DNA from: Raffaelea ambrosiae
Lineage: Eukaryota > Ascomycota > Sordariomycetes > Ophiostomatales > Ophiostomataceae
Direction of reading: 5' to 3'
NCBI GenBank assembly: GCA_002778195.1
Contig: PCDI01000003.1
Span: 992,001 to 1,056,000, forward strand
DNA: 64,000 bases
This document shows positions 1 to 11,881 of this stretch, piece by piece. The notes beneath the pieces were generated by a model. The model did not search any database. It was given only the letters and a program-made list of their open reading frames with translations, and was not told the DNA's origin. Made by a program: the position numbers and the translations under genes. How positions within the stretch are numbered: position 1 is the stretch's first letter; each line of letters starts with the position of its first letter.

Positions 1-1088
1 GCCTGGATAGTGCTTTGGACATGGCCTCCTCGCTGGTGATCTTCCCAGCGGGGGGTGAAAGCAACAACAGCCATGATGTGGTCATGGTCGATGCCACGAG
101 CGAGAGGCATCGACGCGAGTCATCAGGCGAGTCGGCCGCGGCCGTCAGCCCGCCGGAGCAGGGCGTCAGCTCTCCGTTCAAAGTTGCGTCACCCGATGTA
201 TTCGCGCCGGCGCTCTAGGGGCAGCGTGGTCGCATGCAGACAGTGACCGTGACTCCAAAAGCCAAGGGTCCATCGAGGGACAAGGTCAGGAGCATGACCA
301 AGGGAACGGCAGAGGGCACCATGTATAGCACCTCCCGACGTGCGCCCAGGACCACGTACAATGCGACGCCGTTGGGCATGGTTGTGGACCATCAGAGATT
401 ACCTCAACAGCCAGCTCTCCAGGTCTCTGCATCCATTCTCATGTCGAAGCTGGAGATTGGAGGCACTCCTGGGACCAAGAGGAAGCCAGCTTCCAGTGCG
501 GTGACATCGCCTTCGCCGACACGTCCTGCGACGAAAGCAATCCCGTCAGATCGGTCCATGGGCCGTCGCACTGAAAGACCGGCTCTGGAGGCCAGGAGAC
601 CGCAACTCAAACGGAGAGGTTGGTGGACTGAGAAGGATAGCCATGGTGGTGGCCGCCGCCACGGTATACGTGGATACCATGATGACCACAACTATGATGG
701 CGACGATGACGTTGACGACGACGACAACAATATTGATGGCGATGTCGTTGAGATCCGCGGCCGACCCTGGAAGCCCGAGATCGGCTGTGCGCCCTCCCAG
801 TTTACCAGTCCATACACCGCCACGCCTCGGCCTGCGCGGTCCCTGCAGCCCACGCAGACAACAGATTGGCCGATGGCTACTCCAAGTACCAGGCCGTCCT
901 TAGCCCGGTCAGACCACGATGTGACTGGGAATTCGCAGCAAGCGGATATTCGCAGGATGCTGAGTCTGCCGAACGAGGAGTGTTTGGGTCTGGTTGGCAG
1001 TTCATCTCTGCCACTGGTCGTGTCGGACGACGAGAAGCAGCCATTCCAGCACGGGAGACTGGCGAAGAGACCGAAGCTCGGGATGTAA
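1..1088 (+). CDS. Unknown protein, 3' part only (5' end outside window)
   Basis: I do not recognise this protein. The same reading frame is open from the window edge to a TAG at 216-218 and again from about 219 to the TAA at 1086-1088, which suggests one gene with a small intron over that stop. A 54-nt GT...TAG segment at 165-218 would keep the frame, but it lacks a clear branch site, so this is weak. The downstream part is hydrophilic and probably disordered: basic Ser/Pro/Thr-rich stretches, an Asp/Asn-rich run encoded around 680-740, and a basic C-terminal KRPKL motif that could be a nuclear signal. No catalytic motif is visible. If the gene starts inside the window, the first in-frame ATG after the stop is at 234, giving 284 residues. 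Confidence 0.45.
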
Positions 1089-1812
1089 GCCAGCACGGGG
1101 AGGCAGAGAGCAGAAACCGAGAAGACGAGTGTGGGCATGGCGAAGGAGTGGATTGCCAAACAGGAGTTTATTGCGTTCTGGGAATTTCTTGGTTGTCCAA
1201 GTAATAGTGATGTGCTATTTTTGCGTTGTGCGTGGCCGCAGATTGCGTCAGCCTGGTAAGGAAAGGTAAGCGGATGGGAAGCGAGCATGAGTGGGATCGA
1301 ACGGAAAGTCAACATAGCATGGATTTGTGTATGGTTACACGGAACTGTTGTTCTGTCATTCGTTGTTTGCCTTTTTTTTTTTTGTTCAGATTTGACGGAG
1401 TTCTGGGATCATGGCAGCATTATCAACGAAAGACACACGGCCAAGGTCAAGCAGGCTGGAGAGAGAGCATTTGTTAGTTATTTGTTACAGCCCCCTGTTT
1501 ACGTTGAACGTTTCATACAAAGTATTCACACAAGGTGATTCATTACACCCTGTAAACTTGCACCGAAGATGGGAGGCCAACAAGATGAAGTGACGACGTC
1601 AAGTAAACTTGACAAGCATCAACGAATACGGCCCGAAGACTCCAGACAAATCAGTCGAGGTGGACAAGAAAAAAGAATTATTTTATTTGAAATGGCCTTT
1701 TCCCCTATTCCACTGTCCAAAACTCCAAGTATGTAAATGCTATCTTGTATGAATGCAAATCATAATTTCTGTCCCCAAACAAAAAAGTGATCTTTCCGAA
1801 CAGTCCCTTCTA
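1089..1812. other. Convergent intergenic region
   Basis: This lies between the end of the unknown gene and the end of rrp9, which converge. It holds T-rich and A-rich runs typical of fungal 3' ends (for example 1371-1382). I see no coding, RNA or repeat feature in it. Confidence 0.5.
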
Positions 1813-3990
1813 TCAGTCTGTTGTCTTCTTGGCCTTGCTCGACACCCCGTTTGCCAGGAGCTTCAGGCCATTCACACCGTTCACGGGGGCCTTTTGGGCG
1901 ACCACGCTCTGCCGAGGCACCTCAAACACCACCGCGCCGTTGCGCGCTCCGGTCGTCCCGCCCCAGCGGCCCAGCCGGTGCTCCCGTCCGACCGCCACGA
2001 CGATGCTCAGTCCGTCCTTGCCACGGTCGCCACGCTCAAAGACGGCAATACCGTTGACCACGCCCCGGATCCGAGCCTGGTCTTTGTCCTCGCTTCGCTC
2101 GTTCTCCTCGTCGTCGCCGTCTTCTTCGTCATCGTCGATGGCCTCCTCCTGCCCCAGCACACCCAATGCCTCCAGCTTCCGCTTGTCCTCGCTCAGACGC
2201 CACACGCGCACACACCCGTCCGAGCTCCCGCTGAGAACCACGTCCGAGTACGGAATCGTGCGCAGCGCCGTGATCCAGCGGGGCTGCGGCGGCGGCGGCG
2301 GGTTCGCCGAGGCCACGGCCGGGTCCGCAAAGGCTTGGTCGTAGTCCTCCCGGCCGGTGATGCCAGGGGCCAGACCGTGCGCCCGCGGCACCACCCACAG
2401 CGGCTTCTTCTTCTGCGTGCTCCACAAGGCCAGGGCGCCGTTGTCGCTGCCCGTCACGAACAGCTCGTCGTCCAGCATGGCGACGCAGTCCATGCTGCCT
2501 TCGTGGGCGAGGGACCCGCTGTCCAGCGGCTTTTTGGATCCCCGCGGCGGCGGACGCTCGCCGCCGTCTGCCTCCTCCTGCTGCTCGCCCTCGGTGGCCG
2601 CCGCGCCCTTCTTCTTCAGCCTGTGCTCGCCCACCAGCCGGGCCACGTTCAGCCCGCCCCGGAACACCAGCTGCGTCTCCTCCACCACCTTCCACAGCCG
2701 CGCCGTGCGGTCCCGGGAGCCCACGCTCAGGCACTTCTCCGGCGCCAGCGCGTCAATGGCCACCACCTTGTTCTGGTGGCCAAACAGCGACTGCACAAAC
2801 GCCAGCTCGTTCAGGCTCCAAATGATGACCGACCGGTCCGCCGAGCACGAGTACAGCTGGTTCGTGCCGCGCCGGAACACGAGGCCCGTCACGGCGTCCC
2901 GGTGCTTGGTGAACACCCGCAGCACCTTGAGGGTGGCTGCGTCCCACACCACCAGCCGCCGGTCCGCGCCGCCCGTGGCCACAAACCGCCCGTCCTGCGA
3001 CGCCGCCACGCACAGGATGGCGCCCACGTGGCCCTGGTACGTGCGGTCGCGCCGCCGGCGCAGGTCGCCGCGACGGTACAGCACACGTTCCGGCTGCTTC
3101 TTGGCGGGCACATCTTTTGTGCCCGCGGCGGTCCCGGTCCCAGCGCTCTTCTTCTTCTTCTTCTTCTTCTTGTCTTTGTGAAGCGCATCCCACTTGGCCT
3201 GTCGCTGGGCTTGCTGCTGTGCGGGTGTGTCCTGGATGCGCCACTTGGTCAGGTAGGCGTCGCTCGAGACGGTGTAGGCATAGGGTGCGCAGACGGCGAC
3301 GGCGTTGACGTTCTGGGCGTTCCACCGCACGAGGCAGTGCGAGGCCTCGGCCAGCTGCAGCTCGTTGGCGAGCTTGCGGTAGACGCGGCCCTTGGACTCG
3401 GCCACATCCTCGCGCAGGCGCTCGGCAATCAGGTCGCGGTCGACGTCCTTGGCGTCGAACATGTAGGTTTCTTTCCTCTCGACGGCGTCGACGTCGTCAT
3501 CTTCGTCTGCATCGGCGTCGTCGCCCCCCAGCTCTTGCTTGATGTTCTTGAGGTAGCGCTCGGCGATGCGCAGTCGCCTTTCGGCCGCCGTGAGTTCCTC
3601 GCCATCCTCGCCCTCAAGGTCCGAGTTGTCGTCCTCTTCGTCCGAAAAAAAGCCACTTCCATTGTCAGAGTTGTCGCCGCCACGGCCACCATGGCCGTCG
3701 TCGGAATCGCTGCCTGATATGGACTCGTCGTCGTCATGGTTGTTGTTGTCTGCGTCGTCTGCGCGGCGTGATGAAGAAGATGCCGATGCCTTGCCAGATT
3801 TTGCTTTTTTGCCGCTCGCCGGTCCCGAGGATGTCTTCTGTCTTATGTTTTTTTTAGACGAGGTCGCTGCGTATTTTGTGCTGCCTCCTGTGCGGCCAGA
3901 GCCGGCCGTGGCCAGTCGCTTCTTGGGGGCATCGGAAGCTCCTGCTCGTTTTCGTTTCCTAGCACTAGGATCGGTGAGAAAGGACGACAT
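1813..3990 (-). CDS. rrp9: U3 snoRNP WD40 protein Rrp9 (U3-55K)
   Basis: Rrp9 binds box B/C of the U3 snoRNA and acts in the nucleolar small-subunit processome on 18S pre-rRNA. The gene is one uninterrupted reading frame of 725 residues. The ATG at 3990 is the first in frame at a sensible place and begins MSSFLTDP; the frame stays open upstream only through non-ATG codons. Residues 1-125 are basic, then Ser/Asp/Glu-rich and low in complexity. About 130-185 carry the family signature around AERRLRIAERYLKNIKQ and a KGRVYRKLA motif. From about residue 315 a WD40 propeller follows (GHVGAILCVAASQDG, ATGGADRRLVVWD, SCSADRSVIIWS, SVGSRDRTARLWK, TGSDNGALALWS, SGSSDGCVRVWR). A Lys run (codons at 3150-3175) and an insert before the fifth blade lengthen it beyond yeast Rrp9. 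It is divergent from pre1. Confidence 0.93.
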   Translation of the reverse strand: MSSFLTDPSARKRKRAGASDAPKKRLATAGSGRTGGSTKYAATSSKKNIRQKTSSGPASGKKAKSGKASASSSSRRADDADNNNHDDDESISGSDSDDGHGGRGGDNSDNGSGFFSDEEDDNSDLEGEDGEELTAAERRLRIAERYLKNIKQELGGDDADADEDDDVDAVERKETYMFDAKDVDRDLIAERLREDVAESKGRVYRKLANELQLAEASHCLVRWNAQNVNAVAVCAPYAYTVSSDAYLTKWRIQDTPAQQQAQRQAKWDALHKDKKKKKKKKSAGTGTAAGTKDVPAKKQPERVLYRRGDLRRRRDRTYQGHVGAILCVAASQDGRFVATGGADRRLVVWDAATLKVLRVFTKHRDAVTGLVFRRGTNQLYSCSADRSVIIWSLNELAFVQSLFGHQNKVVAIDALAPEKCLSVGSRDRTARLWKVVEETQLVFRGGLNVARLVGEHRLKKKGAAATEGEQQEEADGGERPPPRGSKKPLDSGSLAHEGSMDCVAMLDDELFVTGSDNGALALWSTQKKKPLWVVPRAHGLAPGITGREDYDQAFADPAVASANPPPPPQPRWITALRTIPYSDVVLSGSSDGCVRVWRLSEDKRKLEALGVLGQEEAIDDDEEDGDDEENERSEDKDQARIRGVVNGIAVFERGDRGKDGLSIVVAVGREHRLGRWGGTTGARNGAVVFEVPRQSVVAQKAPVNGVNGLKLLANGVSSKAKKTTD

Positions 3991-4569
3991 GGCGTCGATT
4001 GTGCGTGGGAAAGACTTTGCAGACGTTTCAATGCGAGGGGGGCACGAAACAGCTGCAAAGTCAAAAAAGCGGGAAAATACAATATAGTATAAGTTTGTCG
4101 TTTCCAAAGTAGAGGCACGACCAAAAACTCCGTCGATGTGATTTCCTATGGGCGAAACTTTTTTTTCCCTTCGATCTCCACTAAAAAAAAAAAAGTTACC
4201 GTGTCTTGCCAATCGAAGCCCCACTGATAAGAGAAAAAATTGCTGAGTCACCGTCACTGAACCGATAACCGGTAGTCGGAGGAATCATTATCCAGACTGC
4301 TGGCCAGAGCTTGGGCCCACTTATGCTCGCTCAGGCAGGGCGGTCTACGAGTTGCTATGAAGCAGGCTGTAGCTGAATGGCGCGTTCTCTCCTATGTGAG
4401 GGTCCAGCAGTTTGCAAGCAAAGACGGGCTTGGTCGACAACGCAAAGCTTCCTTTCGAGCCAGCCACGTCAAGACAATTTCGTCCTCTCTCGCGACCCAT
4501 CCAACTCCTTTTCACTATTCTTCTTGTTTCTTCTGTTATTTAGAAGGACTCCTGCGGAAATAATTCATC
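3991..4569. promoter_or_regulatory. Shared upstream region of rrp9 and pre1
   Basis: This 579-bp region separates two divergent genes, so it probably holds both promoters. A palindromic TGAGTCA (Gcn4/AP-1-type site) lies at 4244-4250 and a CCAAT word at 4209-4213. I saw no yeast-type PACE element (GGTGGCAAA) for proteasome control. Functional assignment is inference. Confidence 0.4.
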
Positions 4570-5574
4570 ATGTACGTTCCCATCCCCACGCTTCCAAAGC
4601 TATCCATATGCTCAGGAGCTAACCCATTCTTAGGGAGGTGCTGCTCGGTATCACGGGCAAGGACTTTACCTTGATTGCGGCCTCGAAGGCGGCGATGCGC
4701 GGCCCGACAATCCTGAAGGCGACAGACGACAAGACAAGGCACCTTAACAAGCACACGCTGATGGCTTTCTCCGGCGAGGCAGGCGACACAGGTGAGTTTT
4801 GAGACCTTGGGTGGATGGCAGCTACAATACTGTGATGCAGGACGAGGAAAGATGTTGGAGGAAGGTCAAGACAGAAGAAGATCGGGATGTCTAGGGTTTA
4901 AGGGTCTGTTCTTCGTACACATGGTGCTGACACGCTGGTTCTCTCCTCTTCTAGTCCACTTTGCCGAATACATCCAGGCCAACGTCCAGCTCTACACGAT
5001 GCGCAACGAAGCCGACCTGTCGCCGTCGGCGGTGGCTCACTTTGTGCGCGGCGAACTCGCATCCAGTCTGCGCTCACGAAAGCCGTACCAGGTCAACCTG
5101 CTTCTGGGCGGTGTCGACCCCATCACACACAAGCCAAGCTTGTACTGGCTGGACTACCTTGCAGCCCTGGCACCGGTGCCATATGCTGCCCACGGCTATG
5201 CGCAGTATGTTTTCTCACCGTCATCTACAGAATGGCTTTCCCATGCTCCAGTATCTCTCTGTTTTCCTCTGCTCCTGCACCTAGCAGCATCCCTCTCCTT
5301 TTGTTGTTGGGCTCTTGCTTGCTCTGTTACGCTGGCCCTTCTCTTTTCGTCCACCGAAACTAACCGCTGCAGATACTACTGTCTCTCTATTCTCGACAAG
5401 CACCATCACCCTGACATCACTCTTGGCCAGGGCATCAAGATCCTGACCATGTGCACGGACGAGCTGAAGCGGAGAATGCCCGTCGACTTCAAGGGCATGA
5501 TCGTCAAGGCTGTGACTAAGGATGGTATTGTGGACATCGGCTTTGATGATGATAAGGTAGTCAAGGTGCCCTGA
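4570..5574 (+). CDS. pre1: Proteasome subunit beta type-4 (Pre1/PSMB2 family)
   Basis: A structural, non-catalytic beta subunit of the 20S proteasome core. The proposed exons are 4570-4571, 4634-4791, 4955-5204 and 5373-5574, giving 203 residues, close to yeast Pre1 (198). The mature protein starts MEVLLGITGKDF, with no N-terminal threonine or propeptide, as expected for beta4. Family signatures are conserved: SKAAMRGPTILKATDDKTR, SGEAGDTVHFAEYIQANVQLY, RKPYQVNLLLGGVD, and RMPVDFKGMIVKAVTKDGI near the C-terminus. Introns have GTACGT, GTGAGT and GTATGT donors and GCTAAC, GCTGAC and ACTAAC branch sites. The oddity is the first exon: only AT of the start codon lies upstream of intron 1, and the G comes from exon 2. 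No other in-frame ATG gives the conserved N-terminus. Confidence 0.92.
4572..4633 (+). other. pre1: Intron splitting the pre1 start codon
   Basis: A 62-nt intron with donor GTACGT at 4572, branch GCTAAC at 4618-4623 and acceptor TTAG ending at 4633. It falls between the T and G of the initiator ATG. Unspliced RNA also reads ATG at 4570-4572, but its frame then differs from the Pre1 frame. Confidence 0.8.
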
Positions 5575-7628
5575 ACGCGGACGGAAGAGCTGGGTGTAGG
5601 ACGTGTGCTTAAAGAGAGGAAGCCCCCTGTACAATACCAATGGTAGAGAAAGAGAGCGGGAGAGAAACGGGCGGAAAAAAATACTGGGTGAAAACAAGAA
5701 CCAAACCAAATGGATTTCATTGCATCAGAGTCATCCCACTGCCTCTTCTAAGTCACACGCCAGTCACCGACCAGTCACGGCACCAGAGGTGCCAACTGGC
5801 ACAGGGCAAGAACAACAAGACGGACAACGGCAAGAACACGTGACAATACTAGCATGATCTGCTGCCTCAGTTGACAGGCTGTTTTGTACAAAGCAGGGTG
5901 TTGACAACCAAGTTTCACATCCTGGAGAAGCAGTGCCGTTTCGGCCTGTTCTTTCTAATTTTGGCGACCTCGACGGGGGTGTCAAACAGGGCGTGGAAGG
6001 GCCAAAGCTCAAGCAAAAATTAAGATACAGCCCCCTCTTTTCTGTTGCATTGCGAGCGGGTTGCCGTGGGATCTAGATGCCGGCGGTGAGCAAGGTACAC
6101 CTAACGAACCAATATGTACGTCAAAATAATAGCAGACCAGAGGCGCTGGACAGCCCGGTTCTTTTGTGTGCGCGCCGCGTTTGCTCGGGCGTTAAATGCG
6201 CATCATTGTCCATCAACGACATCCTGACATGACCAGTTTAGTGCCGCCTCGGCCGCTGACTTTTTGCCCCGGGTGGCGAACAGTGCGTGGGCAACTAATA
6301 ACGGTGGTGGTAAACTGCCAGTCAAACGCGCCAGAAATAAGACGGAGGGCAAGGCCTGTAGCAGACAGCGGCCTCAGGGGACTTGGGGCGCCAGAAGCTA
6401 GCACAGACGCCACCGCCTGCAATTGTCGCACACGGAGCCTTTTGGGATGCTATGACGCCTGGAAGCCGCCTGGCACCGTATCTTGCAACTCCGACGGGAA
6501 GGAACGCTTCAACCTTCTGGACACGGCAGGTGCAGTCGCCGTCTGGCCGTGCCTTCAGGGCGCGTTCCTTTTTCTTTTGTATTTCCTTTTTTTGCTACAC
6601 ACCCGCATGCCCTGCTGCAGTCTGCAGCCTTTGTCACGCCCAACAGAATCTGCCCACTGTGCCGGCTGCGGCGAGAGTGGCCTAGGGGAGCCTAGGGGTC
6701 ACTTCCTCGTAATCGCCGTGCCATAGCGGTCGCCGTTGCTCCGTCTGGCCAACCACAGGCGGCTTCTTACAATCTCTGCCACCGTGCGCCAGCAGCCCTG
6801 CACTGACCCAAATTTTCTCCCATTCCCAGTCTAGCCCTATTGGGTGAGCGCCAGGTTTTTCCCGACACAACTCAAAACCTATATTTTTTTTTTTCGTTGC
6901 CTCCCGCTCTCCTTTCTCTCCTCTCCCAAACTTTTCTCACCCTCACCCCCAAACTTCATCCATCCCGAGAGGATTTTTAATCCCCCCTCCCCCATAACAT
7001 CGTACCGTATTTCGTCTTGTCCTTTCTTTCTTTTTCCTTAGAAGATCTTGTGTTTTTCCTTTCTTCTAGAGGATACGAGAAACGCTTTTCTGTTCTTTTG
7101 CTCTTCTTCACACGCGAGGAAGACTGAAAGACACACTGTCAAAATACCCAACACCGCCAAAACAGAAAAATTCTGCCGCTTCGCATTCAAGCACGTCTTT
7201 GACGGGTTTTAATCGCCTTTGTTCGCCCTCTGTTTTGCACACCACTTCTTTCTTCTCTTCTGAACTTGCATTCTTCGCTTTTCGTCTCTTCTCGTCTTTG
7301 TTTGGTTGCCCTGTCGTCACCAGACATTTACACTCTTTCTCGAACTTCGATAATTCTTGGGCTCGCCACTCCGTCTCTCCTTTGAACCACCGACGTTCAT
7401 TACGAGAGAATCACGACTGTGTCGACCGATCCCTTTTTTCGACTCTTTCAAAGCAGGATCCCTCAGGTCTTTCTACTTTTTTTCGTTTTCTTTGTTTGAG
7501 TTGACGGCTGTCATTTCCGCGTCAAACAAAACGTCCGAATCCCCGAGACATCATCTCAACCCCCCCAAAAAACAACAAACGCACCATCTTTTCCGTCAAC
7601 CAACGACCTGAAATTTTTCGTCGCAATC
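5575..7628. other. Intergenic region, ded1 upstream/leader
   Basis: About 2 kb without a supportable gene. 5575-6000 is probably the pre1 3' end. From about 6870 to 7628 the top strand is strongly pyrimidine-rich with long T/C runs, which is typical of promoter and 5'-leader sequence of highly expressed filamentous-fungal genes. Short open frames at 6196-6726 have no protein-like composition. Confidence 0.5.
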
Positions 7629-9817
7629 ATGGCTGATCAACTGAACATGGGTGGTCTCAATCTCGGCCCCGCCAACGGCGAGGGGCAGACTGGCGGCCAC
7701 CAGCCGCGGTCCTACATTCCTCCCCACATGCGTGGCAAAGTTGGCAACGCCGGCCCGCCGCCGAATGCCGCTCCTGCCCCTGGTCCGGCCCCCGGTCCGG
7801 CTCCGGTTACTGGCCCTCCTGGACCAGCTCCTGGTGCGGCCCCCGGCCCCAACGGTGGACTGAACCAAAGCGCATGGGCTAAGTGAGTTCTTTCTCGGTA
7901 TCCTGATGTTTTCTTGATGCCGTTTTGATTATGAGCTAACGTATTTTTGCCTTCTTCAGCAACCAAAACTACAACGGTGCTGCCGGCGGCGGTGGTGGCC
8001 GTCAGAACTGGAGTGGTCCCCGGGGAGGCGGCCACAATAACTGGGATCGTCCCCAGAGCTTTAACCCGAACGCATATGGCGCCCCGGGCGGCGGCGGCGG
8101 CCACGGTGGTGGTGGTGGTGGCGGCGGCTATGCCCGCGGCTCGGGCGACGGCCAGTGGCGTGATGGAAAGCACATTGCTGGCCCAGCTAATCCCCGCCTG
8201 GAGCGCGAGCTTTTCGGCGCGGCCGACGATCCGTCGAAGCAGCACACCGGCATCAACTTCGAGAAGTACGACGACATCCCCGTCGAAGCCTCTGGCCACG
8301 ATGTCCCGGACCCCGTTCTCACTTTCACCAACCCTCCTCTGGACGACCATCTGATTCGCAACATTGAGCTTGCCCACTACAAGGTCCCCACACCCGTCCA
8401 GAAGTACTCCATCCCCATTGTCATGGGCGGCCGTGACTTGATGGCTTGCGCCCAGACTGGTTCTGGCAAGACGGGTGGTTTCCTGTTTCCCATCCTGTCC
8501 CAGGCTTTCATCAACGGCCCTTCGCAGGCCCCGGCCGCTCAGGGCGGTGGCTACGGCCGCCAGCGCAAGGCTTATCCCACGTCTCTGATCCTGGCTCCCA
8601 CTCGTGAGCTGGTTTCTCAGATTTACGACGAAGCTCGCAAGTTTGCCTACCGTTCGTGGGTTCGTCCTTGCGTCGTCTACGGTGGTGCCGATATTGGCTC
8701 TCAGCTTCGCCAGATTGAGCGCGGCTGTGATCTCTTGGTGGCTACGCCCGGCCGTCTTGTCGATCTCATAGAGCGGGGTCGCATTTCGCTGTGCAACATC
8801 AAGTATCTTGTACTGGATGAGGCCGATCGCATGCTGGACATGGGTTTCGAGCCCCAGATTCGCCGCATTGTCGAGGGTGAGGATATGCCCGGCGTTACCC
8901 TGCGCCAGACGCTGATGTTTTCGGCCACCTTCCCTCGCGACATCCAGATGCTTGCCCGCGACTTCCTCAAAGACTACGTCTTCCTTTCCGTCGGCCGTGT
9001 CGGCTCCACTTCGGAGAACATCACCCAGAAGGTTGAATATGTCGAGGACAACGACAAGCGCTCTGTGCTGCTTGACATCCTCCACACTCATGGTGCTGGT
9101 TTGACGCTTATTTTCGTCGAGACCAAGCGCATGGCCGATTCGCTGTCGGACTTCCTCATCAACCAGAACTTCCCTGCCACCTCGATTCACGGTGACCGCA
9201 CCCAGCGTGAGCGTGAGCGGGCTCTGGAGATGTTCCGCAACGGCCGCTGCCCTATCCTTGTGGCTACAGCCGTCGCTGCCCGTGGTCTCGATATTCCCAA
9301 TGTCACCCACGTCGTCAACTATGATCTGCCCACTGATATTGACGACTACGTCCACCGTATCGGTCGTACCGGCCGTGCCGGCAATACTGGTCTGGCCACT
9401 GCTTTCTTCAACCGTGGCAACCGCGGTGTTGTCCGCGAGCTCATTGACCTTCTCAAGGAGGCCAACCAGGAGGTTCCATCTTTCCTGGAGACCATTGCTC
9501 GTGAAGGCTCCTATGGCGGTCGCGGTGGTGGTCGCTCTGGCGGTGGCCGCGGCCGTGGCTCTGGTGCCACTCGCGATTACCGCAAGTTCGGCGGCGGCGG
9601 CGGTGGTGGCTTTGGCGGCAACAGCGGTGGCGGTGGTGGCGGCTTTGGCGGCTCGTCCGGTGGCTACGGCGGTGGCGGCTTCGGCGGCCCCCAGGGCGGC
9701 GGCGGTGGCAGCTATGGTGGTGGCAGCTACGGCGGCGGCGGAAGCAGTGGTGGCGGTGGCGGCTACGGCGGTGGCGGCTACGGCAACCCGGGCGGACCGG
9801 GTGCTTCCTGGTGGTAA
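7629..9817 (+). CDS. ded1: ATP-dependent DEAD-box RNA helicase Ded1
   Basis: Ded1/DDX3 helicases unwind 5' leaders during cytoplasmic translation initiation and act with stress-granule components. Exons are 7629-7882 and 7960-9817, with a 77-nt intron (donor GTGAGT, branch GCTAAC at 7935-7940, acceptor CAG), giving 703 residues. Visible in order: a conserved N-terminal patch with a PPHMRGK motif (about 30-40), a Gly/Asn-rich linker, the Q motif (FTNPPL to TPVQKYSIP, about 205-235), motif I AQTGSGKT (249-256), PTREL, DEAD (371-374), SAT (406-408), and HRIGRTGR (550-557). The C-terminus is a long RGG/FGG/YGG tail ending ASWW, and the terminal tryptophans are typical of Ded1. Synonymous codons favour C-ending triplets, as expected for high expression. 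Confidence 0.95.
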
Positions 9818-11881
9818 GGAAGTAGCGCTGTCGACTAGGCTCGCCGTGTTCCGTATTCGTGCCACCGCTCCCACAAGCTGCACATTTCACGGCGGGAACA
9901 TCAGCACGTCACTCCATTGATATGCCTCTTTTTCTTTTTCTTATTTTTTTTCACTCTGCTGCACCGTCCGCTTTTCGCCTACTTTTTTTATTATTTTCTT
10001 TCCTTTCGTTCACACCACGACATTGTTTTCGTTTGTTTTATTTTCGCTTTGTTTGTTTGCAAACTCGCGACACTCGCGCTCCCTGGCTGCGGATTGTCGA
10101 AAACATCTTTCGGCGGCGATCACGACTCCCAAAATGAATTATTTCATGCCACTTCACAACTCGGTGAAAATATGGCGGGCTTCGAATCTTCGAATTACGG
10201 GCACACTCGGGCACACGATAGACCGCATTCTGCTTTTTCTTGTTTCTGCTTTAGTCCCCTGGTTTTTTTTGATACCCATAGAATCGGAAAGACGAGGGGG
10301 GGCACATCTGTCTATGAACAAATCAAGGCATAGGCAGGAAAGAGAGAGAGAGCAAAAAGGGGGTCTCAGAGAAACACGCCTGAGGCATACATCGACGGTT
10401 ATCGGTCGAGGGAATCTCAAAAAAACGGAAACGAACATGGGGTGCCCTGGATCTGGTTCGACGCTTTACGACGGTCATGTTTGTGCTTTTTTTATTCCCA
10501 TCCGCGCTCCGAAACGAAGGGCATTTTCTTCTGCACTACGCATAGAAACACACGGGAGGGAAATACGGGTCATGGCATCGCCGCAATGCTTGTTTTTGAT
10601 GGCAATATAGACAAAAAAGGATTTCTCGGTTCTCTGGTCGGAACAGACTTCTGGCCCCTCTGATGAAAAAAGAGGGGAGTCTGTCAACACACGGGCAGGG
10701 GAGCATTAGATGATAGACCGGAAAATGTGTTCTATTTTTGTTACTTTTCAATTCTTGCTGTTTCACGACGGAATGACAGGGAGGAAAGGACGAGAGATGG
10801 GAGACGGTAGGAAGGCTGCCTCAGCACGCCTTATACGGAAGGCCACCTATTTAGGTGATGGTACTGGCATTGGTCTCTCCCGTGGTTCACACATAGTCCG
10901 AGAAGCCACCACAAAAAATAAACGCGATTTGAATTTGCTACATACTCATAGCGCTTCTGCTAAGCATAGCAGGAGGGGAGTGCTTATTTGTAACTACTAA
11001 CTCATTGCAATACTCGGCTTGTTGAAGAACTCGGGGTTGTGAGACTTCCGCGACAGCCACAGGTGGCTTGACCTTGGACACGCTAAACCCTAACAAAGGG
11101 GGCAGGTGCGTGGGGTGGCACCCAAAACAAAGTGGCAGGGACGAAGCTTCGACCCATTGAAAAGTCCAGTTAATGGTGAGCCGCGTGCCAAAGTGCAACT
11201 GCGACCCATATTTTTTTTCCTCGACCTCACCTTCTGTCCTTCTTCCCTTCCTGCTTCTGTCCTCTTTGCGTCCCTTTCTTGACGGGCTGCTTCTGTACCC
11301 GCCTCGTCTTTCTCTTGCGTGCATCTTTGACGGTCGTGTACACCGCTGCCCCTGAGGGAGAGCTTCAGGTCGCGCCTGCCTGGCAAAAGTCGACGACCTT
11401 ACGAACCGATCGAGCTCCATATCGTTTTTTCTTGCATCCTGCATTCTTGTTCTGGCTTCTCGCAGTGAGGAGCTGTTGTGGCCTGTCTATTCGCTCCATA
11501 TAACGACCCTGACAGATCTGGAGGGACCCTGGTCGACGACCAGCAGAGCAATCCCGGCACCCTGCTCCTTGCAGTTCTTGTTTGCGATCCCAGCTGTTCT
11601 GTCAAACGCCTCTACCTGCCTCTATGACGACTTCACTCCCTCATTGACGACCCGTACGACGATACTCCATTCGAACCCACTCCAATAAACCTCTATACAT
11701 TGATTTTGTTTCCTCATACATCGCCCGTTTCGACATCTCACGACCAAACATACCCGGCCATTTCGAAAAGCCTGAAACCTTCCTTTTTCACAAGGGTGAA
11801 TTCCTCGTCTGCACTTGGACCTGACCCTTCTCGCGAGCTTCCATTTGCCCTCTGCGCGGTGACCCAGAGAGTATTATCATA
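9818..11881. other. Intergenic region between ded1 and mkt1
   Basis: About 2 kb with no supportable gene. T-rich sequence at 9925-10060 is probably the ded1 3' UTR. CT-rich sequence at 11205-11290 and around 11700-11880 precedes mkt1 and is probably its promoter and leader. Confidence 0.45.

Noticed and set aside
1753..3717. 654-codon plus-strand frame opposite rrp9
   Set aside because: Shadow frame of a GC-rich gene. The minus strand carries the complete Rrp9 motifs.
6196..6726. 176-codon open frame upstream of ded1
   Set aside because: No recognisable motif, a mixed Cys/Arg composition, and no splice signals; it lies in a probable promoter region.
7712..9883. 723-codon open frame on the minus strand across ded1
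   Set aside because: Antisense shadow of ded1. Its Ala/Val/Thr-rich composition comes from the Gly-rich coding sequence on the other strand.
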